DNA of 64,000 nucleotides from Clostridiaceae bacterium (GTDB lineage: Bacteria > Bacillota > Clostridia > TANB77 > CAG-508): assembly GCA_021771025.1 (NCBI GenBank), contig JAETPW010000022.1, forward strand, positions 1 to 64,000, in the 5' to 3' direction. The position numbers were made by a program, and so were the translations under genes. Every line of letters starts with the position of its first letter. The first letter of the stretch is position 1. Below the pieces are notes generated by a model. That model did no database searches and was not told the DNA's origin. It worked only from the letters and a program-made list of their open reading frames with translations. Below, piece after piece: positions 53,888 to 62,592 of the stretch.

Positions 53888-54571
53888 ATGAAAAAATTTG
53901 GAAATATTTTATGGGGAATCGTCTTAATTGGAATAGGATTAATCATAGGATTAAATTCATTAGGAATCACTGATATTAATATATTCTTTAGAGGATGGTG
54001 GACCCTATTTATCATCATTCCTAGTTTTATCGAACTATTCAAAAGTGAAAATAAAACATGGAGCATTATTTGGTTAGTCATCGGAATTGTACTATTATTA
54101 TGTAGTCAACGAATTCTAGATTTTTCTATGGTAGCAAAATTGATATTCCCATTCATTTTAATTGTGATAGGGTTAAGTATTTTATTCAAAGACACCTTTG
54201 TTAAAAAAAACGCTGAGAAATGGAAAAAAGCAGCAACTGACCGAGTAGAAGCACAAGACTATTGTGCAACATTTGGAGAAATCAATCAAAACTTTGCCGG
54301 AAAAGAATTCAAAGGAGCTAACTTAGATGCGATATTTGGTAGTGTAAACTTAAATCTAAAAGAAGCAACCATCAATCATGATCAAATGATAAAAGCCAAT
54401 GCCATCTTTGGAGGAATCGATATCATTACACCACCAAATGTGAATATCGAAGTAAAATCAACACCAATCTTTGGAGGAGTAAGCAACAAAGCAAAAACAG
54501 ACTATCACGAAAACTTACCAACCATTTACCTAAACTGTTTCTGTATGTTTGGAGGTGTTACGATTAAATGA
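53888..54571 (+). CDS. LiaF-like membrane protein
   Basis: A protein of 227 residues. Four hydrophobic spans (about 5-25, 33-50, 56-76, 83-103) form a DUF5668-type N-terminus, then a LiaF-type C-terminal beta domain with repeated IFG-G motifs (ATFGEINQNF, DAIFGSVNLNL, NAIFGGIDII, TPIFGGVSNK, FCMFGGVTIK). LiaF-type proteins modulate cell-envelope stress responses. ATG 53888 follows GAGAGGAGAAAAC. Its stop overlaps the next start (ATGA), so the pair is translationally coupled. No LiaRS genes are in the window. Confidence 0.85.
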   Translation: MKKFGNILWGIVLIGIGLIIGLNSLGITDINIFFRGWWTLFIIIPSFIELFKSENKTWSIIWLVIGIVLLLCSQRILDFSMVAKLIFPFILIVIGLSILFKDTFVKKNAEKWKKAATDRVEAQDYCATFGEINQNFAGKEFKGANLDAIFGSVNLNLKEATINHDQMIKANAIFGGIDIITPPNVNIEVKSTPIFGGVSNKAKTDYHENLPTIYLNCFCMFGGVTIK

Positions 54572-55416
54572 CCAATTTTCAAAAAGTAATCAAATATGGA
54601 GCAATTGCCTTTGGTGCGTATTTATCATTTATCATTATATCAGTAATTGTCGTTTGTCTTACCGCTTTTTTTAGTATATTTATTGGGATAGACTATTTTG
54701 AAAACAGTACGAGCCAAAGAGTAGAAATAATGGAAACAGATTTTAACGAAACTTTTGATCAAGTAGAACGAATAGACATTAACTTATCTATTTCTAACTT
54801 ACGTATAGAAGCAGGAACGGAATTTACCGTATCAGGTACAGATGTACCAAGCACATTTTATGCTAAAAAAGAAGGAAACACGTTAAAAATAAGTGATGGG
54901 AAACGTAACTTTTCGAATCTAGACAATCGTTTTTATGTGACCATTACACTTCCTGATCAGAAATTAAAAGAATTCAAACTAGAATCAGGAGTCAATAAAA
55001 CAACGGTGAACACCACAATTGAGGCAGAAAAAGTAGATATCGAAACTGGTGTGGGAAATTGCATGATAGAAAATATCATAGCAGATGAAATAGACTTATC
55101 AACAGGAGCAGGCGAAACCATTATTAGCCAAAGTGAAGTAAGTGATTTAAAAGTGGAAGCAGGGGTAGGAAGATGTGATTTAGCTACCAGAGTAACCGGA
55201 AGAGCAGACATTGAAGCAGGCGTAGGAGACTTACAAGTTACCCTTTTAGGAAATCAATCTGATTATCAAATAAAAACAAAAACAGGATTAGGAAATTTTA
55301 CGGTAGACGGAAAAAGAGTAACCGATAATCAGGTAGTAGGAAATGGAAAAGTCATCATTCGAGCAGAAGCAGGAGTAGGAAGAACAACAATAAAATTTGA
55401 TGCTATAGCTTTATAA
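54568..55416 (+). CDS. DUF4097-type beta-repeat membrane-anchored protein
   Basis: A 282-residue protein. One membrane anchor (about 8-38), then an exported right-handed beta repeat: successive short strands such as VERIDINLSISNLRIEAGTE, VDIETGVGNCMIENI, IDLSTGAGETIISQ and LKVEAGVGRCDLATR. This is the DUF4097 fold, often paired with LiaF-like or PspC-like proteins. Probably an envelope-stress partner of the previous gene, with which it overlaps by four bases. Confidence 0.82.
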   Translation: MTNFQKVIKYGAIAFGAYLSFIIISVIVVCLTAFFSIFIGIDYFENSTSQRVEIMETDFNETFDQVERIDINLSISNLRIEAGTEFTVSGTDVPSTFYAKKEGNTLKISDGKRNFSNLDNRFYVTITLPDQKLKEFKLESGVNKTTVNTTIEAEKVDIETGVGNCMIENIIADEIDLSTGAGETIISQSEVSDLKVEAGVGRCDLATRVTGRADIEAGVGDLQVTLLGNQSDYQIKTKTGLGNFTVDGKRVTDNQVVGNGKVIIRAEAGVGRTTIKFDAIAL

Positions 55417-55468
55417 TCTTTATGCTAAAGCTTAGAAACTATTGGAAACCAAAAAAAGTAAAGTGAAG

Positions 55469-55514
55469 TAACCCCCTTGATTAGACAAAAAGTTTAATCA
55501 AGGGGTTATTTTTT
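55469..55514. terminator. Bidirectional terminator
   Basis: AACCCCTTGATTA(A) stems around a short loop, with T-runs on both strands, between convergent genes. Confidence 0.8.
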
Positions 55515-55515
55515 A

Positions 55516-56100
55516 TTATCTTAATTTATCGTCCAAATTTTGCCTTTTAGGTCTTTTAGACCTTTTTATCTTAGAAGGATCATCATAATTTGCTAAATGA
55601 TAACGAAATAAACATTTGCGTTGAATAAACAAAGAAAAATCTTCACTACTTCCAACGCAAAACCCATTTTTAGCTAACAAAAAAGAATGTGTTTTGTCTA
55701 TGTATAAATAGAAATATTCAGGTGTTTCAAAAACATGTTTAATTTTCCCATAAGAAACTTTGCAGTATTCTTTACGATTACTAACTTCCACCTGTTTTTC
55801 AAAAAAGCGAAAAGTAAACTTTTCCTCCTTTTGAATTTTTTCGCTTTCCCTTTCTTTTTTTACTTCATGAATGGGGTGCAAAAATCGCCATAAAAGAAAA
55901 CTAGTTAAGCCAATACAAAAAAGGAAAGCTACTGAATAATAATGATAATATACTTGTAAGACTAAACAAAAAAGAAAGGCTAAACAAACCATAAAAGTAT
56001 ACAATTGATAACGGAAATGATATTTATCATGATGAAATGCTAGAAAATCATCATATACTTGATGGGTATATTGTGTATGGTTTTTAAATAAAACTTTCAT
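55516..56100 (-). CDS. YcxB-like membrane protein
   Basis: A protein of 194 residues read from GGAGTTTTTCCATG; in-frame starts further upstream lack ribosome sites. Two transmembrane spans (about 33-52 and 56-74) are followed by a cytoplasmic domain of YcxB type with SYGKIKHVFETPEYFYLYI and the C-terminal basic tail SKIKRSKRPKRQ. Function not established for the family. Confidence 0.7.
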   Translation of the reverse strand: MKVLFKNHTQYTHQVYDDFLAFHHDKYHFRYQLYTFMVCLAFLFCLVLQVYYHYYSVAFLFCIGLTSFLLWRFLHPIHEVKKERESEKIQKEEKFTFRFFEKQVEVSNRKEYCKVSYGKIKHVFETPEYFYLYIDKTHSFLLAKNGFCVGSSEDFSLFIQRKCLFRYHLANYDDPSKIKRSKRPKRQNLDDKLR

Positions 56101-56359
56101 GGAAAAACTCCTTATTTTATTAATTTTGATTAATTGTATCATAGAGTTACCAAAAATCCAAGAATTGGTCACATAAAAAACACAAAACCTGACTATAATA
56201 AAAACAATCAAAACATCCCCTTTTATTTTCAAACCGTCTCTAAGAAATTAGGACGGTTTTTTTAAGGAATTTTACTACAGTTAGAGACGATGGATAAAAG
56301 TTACATAATGTGGTAATCTAATAAAAAAAGTAGTAATAATTTTTCTATTAGGATATATT

Positions 56360-56923
56360 ATGATAAGACTAAAAAAAGGAGTAGAAATTCCCAGCAAAAA
56401 TATTTTCTACAAAGGTGAAAACCTAATTGTCTACCGGGCAAAAGAAGCGGAAGACAATACTAAAGAAGTAGTTATCATAGGCGATGGCTGTTCATTTAGT
56501 TTAGATTCCCAAAATCGGGTAACCTATGCAGATCCGGGGTTACAGTTAAAAACGCCCAAAGAATTACCTCACATTAAAAAAGAAATACTCATGACATATT
56601 TCCCCTTTGAATGTGCAGGATTACGGCAGTCAGGAGAAGAAATAGCAGAGTTCATGAATGAGCGGATATTCAATACTTACTATCATGCTGATTTTTCAGG
56701 GCTACAATGGCACCAATTTTATAACATCATTTGTCTTTTACAAAAACCAGAATCTTTGGGAGGACTTGGGTGTTACTATCTCAAAAAGAGAAAACACCAA
56801 AATGGAGACGGAATAGTTACTAGGGAATCGCAAAGGTTAACAGAGGTAAAAGCGATCGAATACTTCTTATTAAATAAAAGCCATGCCGATTTCTGGGATA
56901 TTATCTATTCCTATTTACTCTAA
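56360..56923 (+). CDS. Unknown protein, 187 residues
   Basis: A soluble protein that I do not recognise. Visible segments include VEIPSKNIFYKGENLIVYR, VVIIGDGCSFSLDSQNRVTY and FECAGLRQSGEEIAEFMNER, then HADFSGLQWHQFYNIICLLQ. The predicted fold is beta-rich at the start and helical after residue 90. It has its own strong terminator right after the stop (56928-56973), like other single-gene cassettes in this window. The ribosome site is poor (TTAGGATATATT). Confidence 0.65.
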   Translation: MIRLKKGVEIPSKNIFYKGENLIVYRAKEAEDNTKEVVIIGDGCSFSLDSQNRVTYADPGLQLKTPKELPHIKKEILMTYFPFECAGLRQSGEEIAEFMNERIFNTYYHADFSGLQWHQFYNIICLLQKPESLGGLGCYYLKKRKHQNGDGIVTRESQRLTEVKAIEYFLLNKSHADFWDIIYSYLL

Positions 56924-56927
56924 TCAA

Positions 56928-56973
56928 AAAGCATTGACTTAAGGTTTACTAAACTTAAGCCAATGCTTTTGTT
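56928..56973 (+). terminator. Terminator of the unknown gene
   Basis: AAAAGCATTGACTTAAG pairs with CTTAAGCCAATGCTTTT, then GTTATT. Confidence 0.85.
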
Positions 56974-57002
56974 ATTGGTTAATAGTTTTGAGGAATAAAT
57001 CC

Positions 57003-57186
57003 GCTCTGAACCCAAGTTATCTGTGTATTGTCCGGATAAATTTAATCCTCCATAGCAGGGTCATTTTAAAACCCTTAAGTCCCTCACAAAGAAGCCAGTA
57101 ATCGGGTTTTAAGCCTAACGCGGGTCTTCGGGAACTGTCAGACGTAAATTTATCCGGACAATACACAGATAACTTGGATTCAGAGC
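57003..57186. ncRNA. Conserved-core hairpin element, copy 2
   Basis: The outer stem GCTCTGAACCCAAGTTATCT... (57003-57043) pairs with ...AGATAACTTGGATTCAGAGC (to 57186) with one mismatch. The core is as in copies 1 and 3. The outermost CTCTGA-CCCAAG part and the downstream TTTTAGTGTAAAAGT are shared with copy 3 only. It lies before ylxM. Confidence 0.75.
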
Positions 57187-57244
57187 TATTTTAGTGTAAA
57201 AGTGTTAATCAGTAAGTGCTTTTTTACAAATTTCCCAAAACCCC

Positions 57245-57278
57245 TTGACAAATTCACCAAAAAGGTGTAAAGTATATT
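57245..57278 (+). promoter_or_regulatory. ylxM-ffh promoter
   Basis: TTGACA at 57245-57250, with TAAAGT (57268-57273, 17-bp spacer) or TATATT (57273-57278) as -10. Confidence 0.55.
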
Positions 57279-57305
57279 AGCATTACAAAAAAGAAGGGTA
57301 ATTAC

Positions 57306-57653
57306 ATGGAAGAAAAAGTAAAAATCAGTATGCTGTGCGATCTATACGGCAAGCTACTAACCCCAAAACAATTTGACTTTTTAAACGACTACTATAACAA
57401 TGACTTATCTCTATCCGAAATTGCCGAAAACAACCAAATCACAAGGCAAGCAGTAAGAGATAACATTAAGAAAGGAGAGAAAAAACTTTTCGAATACGAA
57501 GAAAAGCTATCATTTATGAAAAGGACGTTGAATCAAGAAAAAAAAATCGAAAAAGTTTTATCAGAACTAACCAAAATTCAGAAAAATTCTTCTGATAAAA
57601 AAGTAGAAGCAATATTAGCAAGCATCAAAAAAGAATTAAATTGTTTAGTATAA
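57306..57653 (+). CDS. ylxM: YlxM family SRP-associated HTH protein
   Basis: A small protein of 115 residues with sigma-region-4-like helix-turn-helix segment NDLSLSEIAENNQITRQAVR and a C-terminal charged coil. YlxM stands immediately upstream of ffh in most Bacillota and is linked to the signal recognition particle. The gap to the ffh start is 11 bp. Confidence 0.92.
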   Translation: MEEKVKISMLCDLYGKLLTPKQFDFLNDYYNNDLSLSEIAENNQITRQAVRDNIKKGEKKLFEYEEKLSFMKRTLNQEKKIEKVLSELTKIQKNSSDKKVEAILASIKKELNCLV

Positions 57654-57664
57654 GGAGGGAGCAT

Positions 57665-59017
57665 ATGGCTTTTGAAGGACTTTCCTCTCGTTTACAAGAA
57701 ATTACGAGAAAAATAAAAGGAAAAGCAAGAATAACTGAATCAGACTTAAAAGAAATGCTACGAGAAGTAAAACTTGCCTTATTAGAAGCTGACGTCAACT
57801 ATAAAATTGTCAAAGATTTTATTGCTGGAATCCAAGAAAAAGCCTTAGGGCAAGATGTACTAAAATCCTTAACACCAGGACAACAAGTTGTAAAAATCGT
57901 AAAAGACGAATTAGTAGAACTATTAGGGGGAACAGAAAGTAGAGTAAACTTTACTCCAAATCCTCCAACCGTAATTATGTTAGTAGGTCTGCAAGGATCA
58001 GGAAAAACAACAACAGCAGGGAAATTAGCTAATCTATTTCGTAAACAAGGAAAAAGTCCGCTATTAGTAGCCTGTGATATATATAGACCAGCAGCGATCA
58101 AACAATTACAAGTAGTAGGCAAACAACTTAACATTCCTGTGTTTAGTAATGAACAATCCAAAGATGTAGTCCATATAGCCAAACAAGCCATGAATGTGGC
58201 TATCTCTAAATTAAATGACGTCATCATCTTAGATACCGCAGGACGTTTGCAAATCGACGAAGCATTAATGGAAGAACTAAAAAACGTAAAACGATCAGTA
58301 AAACCCCATGAAATTCTCTTAGTCGTAGATGCCATGACAGGGCAAGAAGCCGTTAATGTAGCGAAAACCTTTAACGAACAAGTAGGAATCGATGGAGTAG
58401 TATTAACCAAATTAGATGGTGATACCCGTGGTGGTGCTGCACTATCTGTTAAAAAAGTAACAGGAAAACCAATCAAATTTGCGGCTACTGGTGAAAAACT
58501 AAGTGACATCGAAGTATTCCATCCAGACCGAATGACACAAAGAATACTAGGAATGGGAGATATCCTATCAGTCATCGAGCAAGCAGAAGAAAATTTTGAT
58601 ATAGAACAAGCAGAAAAGCTAGAAAAACAAATGCGTAAAAAAGAATTAGACTTAGACGATTATCTAGCCCAGATTAGGCAAGTCAAAAAAATGGGATCAT
58701 TCTCTTCATTACTAAAAATGATACCGGGAATGAATCAAATCAAAGATCTAAAAATAGACGATAAAGAATTTGAAAAAATAGAAGCGATGATCTGCTCCAT
58801 GACCAAGCAAGAAAAGCGCAATACTCGATTACTCAACGGAAGTCGTAGACAAAGAATTGCAAAAGGTAGTGGAACAACCGTCCAAGACGTCAATAAATTT
58901 ATTAAATCTTTTGAAATGACCCAAAAAATGATGAAACAAATGAAACAAAAAAAAGGTGGCATGAAAAACCTAATGAAAGGACTTGACGAAAACGCATTAA
59001 AGAATTTTAAATTTTAG
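57665..59017 (+). CDS. ffh: Signal recognition particle GTPase Ffh
   Basis: A protein of 450 residues. The NG domain has G1 GLQGSGKTTTAGKLA, G2 DIYRPAA, G3 DTAGR and G4 TKLDGDTRGGA; the M domain (about 300-450) is Met-rich with SRRQRIAKGSG for RNA binding. ATG 57665 follows AAGGAGGGAGC. It targets nascent membrane proteins. Confidence 0.97.
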   Translation: MAFEGLSSRLQEITRKIKGKARITESDLKEMLREVKLALLEADVNYKIVKDFIAGIQEKALGQDVLKSLTPGQQVVKIVKDELVELLGGTESRVNFTPNPPTVIMLVGLQGSGKTTTAGKLANLFRKQGKSPLLVACDIYRPAAIKQLQVVGKQLNIPVFSNEQSKDVVHIAKQAMNVAISKLNDVIILDTAGRLQIDEALMEELKNVKRSVKPHEILLVVDAMTGQEAVNVAKTFNEQVGIDGVVLTKLDGDTRGGAALSVKKVTGKPIKFAATGEKLSDIEVFHPDRMTQRILGMGDILSVIEQAEENFDIEQAEKLEKQMRKKELDLDDYLAQIRQVKKMGSFSSLLKMIPGMNQIKDLKIDDKEFEKIEAMICSMTKQEKRNTRLLNGSRRQRIAKGSGTTVQDVNKFIKSFEMTQKMMKQMKQKKGGMKNLMKGLDENALKNFKF

Positions 59018-59343
59018 GGTTAGTCAAGTGGGATATTTCTGTTTAGAACATGTTGTGTCTAATTGAGATAGATTCCAAAAGAGCATTTTGCTCAACCTAA
59101 GTTTACATTAGTTGATAAAAAATAGGGCGACGGGCCCGAAAAGGACATAAGTAGCTAGAATGAAAAAAAGCTATAGCTACGTTAATTAGCAACTCCATTA
59201 AGAAGTGTCCCCAAAACGAAAAAAGTGTCTTTTTCGGACCCGTCCCCAAAAGGAAGATGTTATTAACTTTTCCATAATATATATAGGATTGCTAATAGTA
59301 TTAAAACTTACAGGCAATTGAAATTTTTTAGGAGGTGAATAGT
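59018..59343. other. ffh-rpsP intergenic region, repeat remnants
   Basis: There is no gene in this 326-bp stretch. It holds GACGGGCCCG (about 59138), a diverged AGCTATAGCT palindrome, and a GTCCCCAAAACG/ACCCGTCCCC pair at 59208-59255 of the GGGGACGG family. The rpsP ribosome site TTAGGAGGTG lies at its end. Confidence 0.7.
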
Positions 59344-59580
59344 ATGGTAAAAATTAGATTACAAAGGGAAGGAAAGAAAAAAGCACCATTTTATCATATC
59401 GTAGTGGCTGATTCAAGAAGCCCAAGAGATGGAAAAATCATTGAACAAATTGGTACATATAACCCAATGACAGAACCTGCAACCATTGTTTTGGATCAAG
59501 AAAAAGTAGCTACATGGATCAAAAATGGAGCTAGACCAACTGATACAGTTAAAGCTTTAATCGAAGCAAGCAAAAAATAA
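59344..59580 (+). CDS. rpsP: 30S ribosomal protein S16
   Basis: S16 of 78 residues, the typical short size: [20 protein letters not shown], then [10 protein letters not shown] and [12 protein letters not shown] 59344 sits after TAGGAGGTGAATAGT. Confidence 0.97.
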   Translation: MVKIRLQREGKKKAPFYHIVVADSRSPRDGKIIEQIGTYNPMTEPATIVLDQEKVATWIKNGARPTDTVKALIEASKK

Positions 59581-59616
59581 GAAATTTGCTAACCTGTGAT
59601 CAAGGAGGGACGAAGA

Positions 59617-59847
59617 ATGAAAGAATTCTTAGAAATCATTGTCAAAAACTTAGTGGACGACAAAGAGGCTGCTCAAATTAAAGAAGTAGATGGGGAAAAA
59701 TCCATCATCTTTGAAGTAAAAGTAGCAGAAAAAGACATGGGAAGGGTAATTGGAAGACAAGGAAGACTGGCTAAATCCATTCGTACTGTCATGAAATCTG
59801 TTGCTGCCAAAGAACAAAAGAAAATAAACATTGAATTTATTGGATAA
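59617..59847 (+). CDS. khpA: KH-domain RNA-binding protein KhpA
   Basis: A 76-residue single KH domain with the GxxG loop in MGRVIGRQGRLAKSIRTVMK. It is an RNA chaperone found between rpsP and rimM in Bacillota. ATG 59617 follows AAGGAGGGACG. Confidence 0.95.
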   Translation: MKEFLEIIVKNLVDDKEAAQIKEVDGEKSIIFEVKVAEKDMGRVIGRQGRLAKSIRTVMKSVAAKEQKKINIEFIG

Positions 59848-59860
59848 ATAGGAGCCTAAT

Positions 59861-60370
59861 ATGCAGGAATATTTAGAAATAGGGCAGATTGTCAATACCT
59901 TTGGGATAAAAGGAATGGTTAAAGTAGTTCCTTTTACTGATGATATTAATCGATTTGATAAATTAACATCTGTTTTGGTAGAATTAAATCACCAAAAAGT
60001 AGAATACGAAATTGTGCAAGTGATCTACCATAAAAATATGGTATGCCTAAAGTTTAAGGGAATTGACCAAATAGAACAGGCAGAACGCTTACGTAATGGA
60101 GTGTTAAAAGTTCATCGAAAAGATGGAGCAAAAAAAGAAGAAGATAGTTATTATATTGTTGATTTATTAGGGTTACCCGTATATTCTGATGAAGGAAATG
60201 AACTTGGTGTATTAGAAGATATTTATAACACGGGAAGTAATGATATTTATGTGGTAAAAAATAAACTAGGAAAACAACTCTTGTTACCAGCTATTTCAGA
60301 TGTTATCAAAAACATCGATTTAGAGCAAGGAAAAATAACCGTTCATTTAATGAAAGGGTTAGCAGAATAG
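59861..60370 (+). CDS. rimM: 16S rRNA processing protein RimM
   Basis: A protein of 169 residues. The N-terminal barrel is IGQIVNTFGIKGMVKVVPFT, and the PRC-barrel follows with LLGLPVYSDEGNELGVLEDI and PAISDVI. It assists 30S head assembly with S19. It sits 13 bp after khpA and 9 bp before trmD. Confidence 0.95.
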   Translation: MQEYLEIGQIVNTFGIKGMVKVVPFTDDINRFDKLTSVLVELNHQKVEYEIVQVIYHKNMVCLKFKGIDQIEQAERLRNGVLKVHRKDGAKKEEDSYYIVDLLGLPVYSDEGNELGVLEDIYNTGSNDIYVVKNKLGKQLLLPAISDVIKNIDLEQGKITVHLMKGLAE

Positions 60371-60379
60371 GAGAAAAAA

Positions 60380-61051
60380 ATGCGATTTGATGTGTTAACG
60401 CTTTTTCCAGAAATGTTTACTTGTATGCAACAAAGTATGTTAGGAAAAGCCCAAGAGAAAAAGTTAATTGACATTCATTTAGTAAATATCAGAGATTTTT
60501 CTCATGATAAACATAAAAAAGTAGATGATACTCCCTATGGAGGAGGAGCCGGAATGGTAATCAGACCAGACGTTGTGTATGAAGCTTATCAGTCGATTAA
60601 AACGGAAGAGGCTAAAGTCATTTATTTATCGCCACAAGGAACACCACTATCACAAACAAAAGTAGAAAAGTTAGCTAAAAACCAACATTTAATTCTACTA
60701 TGTGGTCATTACGAAGGAATTGATGAACGAGTGCTAACCAAGATTGTTGATGAAGAAATCTCTATAGGAGATTATGTGTTAACAGGAGGGGAACTTCCAG
60801 CCATGGTATTAATTGATAGTATTAGTCGTTATGTTCCAGGAGTACTAAAAGAAGATTCAACAAAAGAAGAATCATTTTCTGAGGGACTACTAGAATATCC
60901 GCAATATACTAGACCTGAAATTTTTGAAGGGGAGAGTGTTCCAGAAGTATTATTATCTGGGCACCATCAAAAAATTAATGAGTGGAGAAAAAAGCAATCG
61001 TTAATTAGAACTAAACAAAAACGTCCCGATTTATTCAAGAAAATCACCTAA
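60380..61051 (+). CDS. trmD: tRNA (guanine-37-N1)-methyltransferase
   Basis: A SPOUT enzyme of 223 residues. Motifs: FDVLTLFPEMF at the start, DDTPYGGGAGMV, the knot region LLCGHYEGIDERV and the SAM site SIGDYVLTGGELPA. Complete in length. Confidence 0.97.
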   Translation: MRFDVLTLFPEMFTCMQQSMLGKAQEKKLIDIHLVNIRDFSHDKHKKVDDTPYGGGAGMVIRPDVVYEAYQSIKTEEAKVIYLSPQGTPLSQTKVEKLAKNQHLILLCGHYEGIDERVLTKIVDEEISIGDYVLTGGELPAMVLIDSISRYVPGVLKEDSTKEESFSEGLLEYPQYTRPEIFEGESVPEVLLSGHHQKINEWRKKQSLIRTKQKRPDLFKKIT

Positions 61052-61059
61052 GAATAAGT

Positions 61060-61160
61060 AATAAAAAAGGGAGAAATCCCATCTTAAAAATCCATAAAGG
61101 ATAATTACGAGGTGCCAAATAAAAGGCACCGCTCAAAAAAAGAAAAGGAGGTAAGTTCAG
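61060..61160 (+). promoter_or_regulatory. L19-type ribosomal leader
   Basis: The leader before rplS has a small GGGAGAAATCCC hairpin and then GAGGTGCCAAATAAAAGGCACCGCTC, in which GGTGCC pairs with GGCACC. This resembles the Bacillota L19 leader, thought to mediate autogenous control. The match is by eye. Confidence 0.55.
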
Positions 61161-61162
61161 AC

Positions 61163-61708
61163 ATGGATATGATAAAAGCCATTGAACATGAACAATTAAA
61201 AAACAAAATTCCTGAATTAAAAGTAGGAAATACAGTAAAAGTTCATGTAAGAATCAAAGAAGGAAACAAAGAAAGAATCCAAGTTTTTGAAGGAATAATT
61301 ATTAAAGTACAAGGGGGAGGAGTAAACCAAACCTTTACCGTAAGAAAAACATCTTATGGAGTAGGAGTAGAAAAAACATTCTTAGTACATTCTCCATTAG
61401 TAGAAAAAGTAGAATTAGTTAGAGTAGGTAAAGCAAGACGTGCTAAATTATACTACCTAAGAGACAGAGTAGGTAAAGCTGCTAAAACTAAGGAAAAAGT
61501 AGGAGCTAGAATTGAAAACAGAGAAATTGTCATCAAAGAAGAATTGACAGAAGAACCTGTACAAGAAGTAGAAGAAGCTTCAGTAGCAGTTGCACCAGAA
61601 GAAGCACCAGCTATTGAAAGTGCAAAAGTAGAAGTACAAGAAGTTGTTGATACAGTGAAAGAAGAAGTAGTAGAAGACGTAAAGGAAGAAGCTAAAAAAG
61701 AAGATTAA
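61163..61708 (+). CDS. rplS: 50S ribosomal protein L19 with acidic C-terminal extension
   Basis: The first 115 residues form a normal L19 ([59 protein letters not shown]). A further 65 residues made almost wholly of Glu, Val, Ala and Lys follow ([20 protein letters not shown] and so on), giving 181 residues in total. ATG 61163 stands after AAAAGGAGGTAAG; the longer frame at 61112 is the leader hairpin. Confidence 0.93.
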   Translation: MDMIKAIEHEQLKNKIPELKVGNTVKVHVRIKEGNKERIQVFEGIIIKVQGGGVNQTFTVRKTSYGVGVEKTFLVHSPLVEKVELVRVGKARRAKLYYLRDRVGKAAKTKEKVGARIENREIVIKEELTEEPVQEVEEASVAVAPEEAPAIESAKVEVQEVVDTVKEEVVEDVKEEAKKED

Positions 61709-61716
61709 ACTAAAAA

Positions 61717-61752
61717 AGAGAAACCGCCCATTTTGCAATGGGTGGTTTTTTT
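61717..61752 (+). terminator. rplS operon terminator
   Basis: AAACCGCCCATT and AATGGGTGGTTT form a 12-bp stem with a TTGC loop, then TTTTT. Confidence 0.9.
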
Positions 61753-61754
61753 CC

Positions 61755-61942
61755 GCTCTGACCCCAAGTCATTTGCTCTATTTTTGAGATAAATTTAGTC
61801 TTCCATAGCAGGGTCTTTTTAAAACCCTTAGGTCCCTCACACAGAAGCTGGTAATCGGGTTTTAAGCCTAACGTGGGTCTCTTGGGGAACTGTCAGACAT
61901 AAATTTATCTCAAAAATAGAGCAAATGACTTGGGGTCAGAGC
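61755..61942. ncRNA. Conserved-core hairpin element, copy 3
   Basis: The 43-bp outer stem (61755-61797 with 61900-61942, arm GCTCTGACCCCAAGTCATTT...) is perfect. The core landmarks of copies 1 and 2 are present with small changes. The stem inner part (GCTCTATTTTTGAGATAAAT) differs from both other copies, yet both strands agree. GTCT/AGAC replaces ACCT/AGGT at the stem-core border, a further compensatory change. Confidence 0.75.
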
Positions 61943-62009
61943 TATTTTAGTGTAAAAGTATTAAGTAGTAATTGCTCATTTAGGGACGGAATTAGCCTTT
62001 TAATTTAAA

Positions 62010-62043
62010 AAAGAGCTATATTTAATTATACAGCTCTTTTTAG
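62010..62043. terminator. Bidirectional terminator before the HD gene
   Basis: AAAAAGAGCTATA and TACAGCTCTTTTT form the stem around a short AT-rich loop, between copy 3 and the minus-strand gene. Confidence 0.8.
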
Positions 62044-62058
62044 AATATTTAGTAGGGG

Positions 62059-62592
62059 CTAAAAACGTATTAGTAATAAACTTAAAAATACATAGGCATA
62101 ACGAAATACCCTTTTATTAGCATATTTACGTTGCATTTCGTAAATTGCCTCATTAATCGCACAACGTTTATCAACTACAGTTAAAATAAAGCTTTCCTTA
62201 TAGCGAGGAAATTTCCATGTAATTGGCCACATGTGTTTAACAATGATATCTTTTTCTTTCTCATTCAAAGAAAACAATTCGCTAGCATTGCGATAAGCTG
62301 TTTCTGGGTGAGTGAAAGCATGAAGGCCTTTTCTACCATTTTGCCTTTTTCGCCAATCGTATAAAAACAAGTCATGTAGCATAGCAGCCCTTGCACATGA
62401 ACGATAATCTAAGTGATGAACTTGGCAATAAAGATAACAAGTATAAGAAGCCATTAGGCAATGATCAAAACAACTAGTTTCGTAGTGCTGACGATAGTGT
62501 TTCATTTGTTGAACAGTAGGATGATCTATAATATCTTGTATAATTTTCATAAATTCTGTATCTTGATAAATTTCATTAATTAAATTTTCCAT
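62059..62592 (-). CDS. HD-domain phosphohydrolase
   Basis: A protein of 177 residues. HD-domain residues: His in CFDHCLMASYTCYLY, the HD pair in AAMLHDLFLYDW and later Asp in LTVVDKRCAINEAIYEMQ. Similar clostridial proteins are annotated as HD family phosphohydrolases acting on nucleotides. The start is the only one in frame with M-E-N-L. The 62593-62775 gap before the next leader shows no gene. Confidence 0.85.
   Translation of the reverse strand: MENLINEIYQDTEFMKIIQDIIDHPTVQQMKHYRQHYETSCFDHCLMASYTCYLYCQVHHLDYRSCARAAMLHDLFLYDWRKRQNGRKGLHAFTHPETAYRNASELFSLNEKEKDIIVKHMWPITWKFPRYKESFILTVVDKRCAINEAIYEMQRKYANKRVFRYAYVFLSLLLIRF

Noticed and set aside
57799..58575. Long open frame antisense to ffh
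   Set aside because: It is a shadow of the conserved Ffh coding sequence with no ribosome site and no recognisable domain.
59335..59343. GTG start for rpsP three codons upstream
   Set aside because: It lies within the ribosome site region; ATG 59344 has ideal spacing to AGGAGG and fits S16 homologs.
61112..61162. Longer L19 starting at GTG 61112
   Set aside because: This stretch is the leader hairpin GGTGCC/GGCACC with no ribosome site; ATG 61163 follows AAGGAGG.
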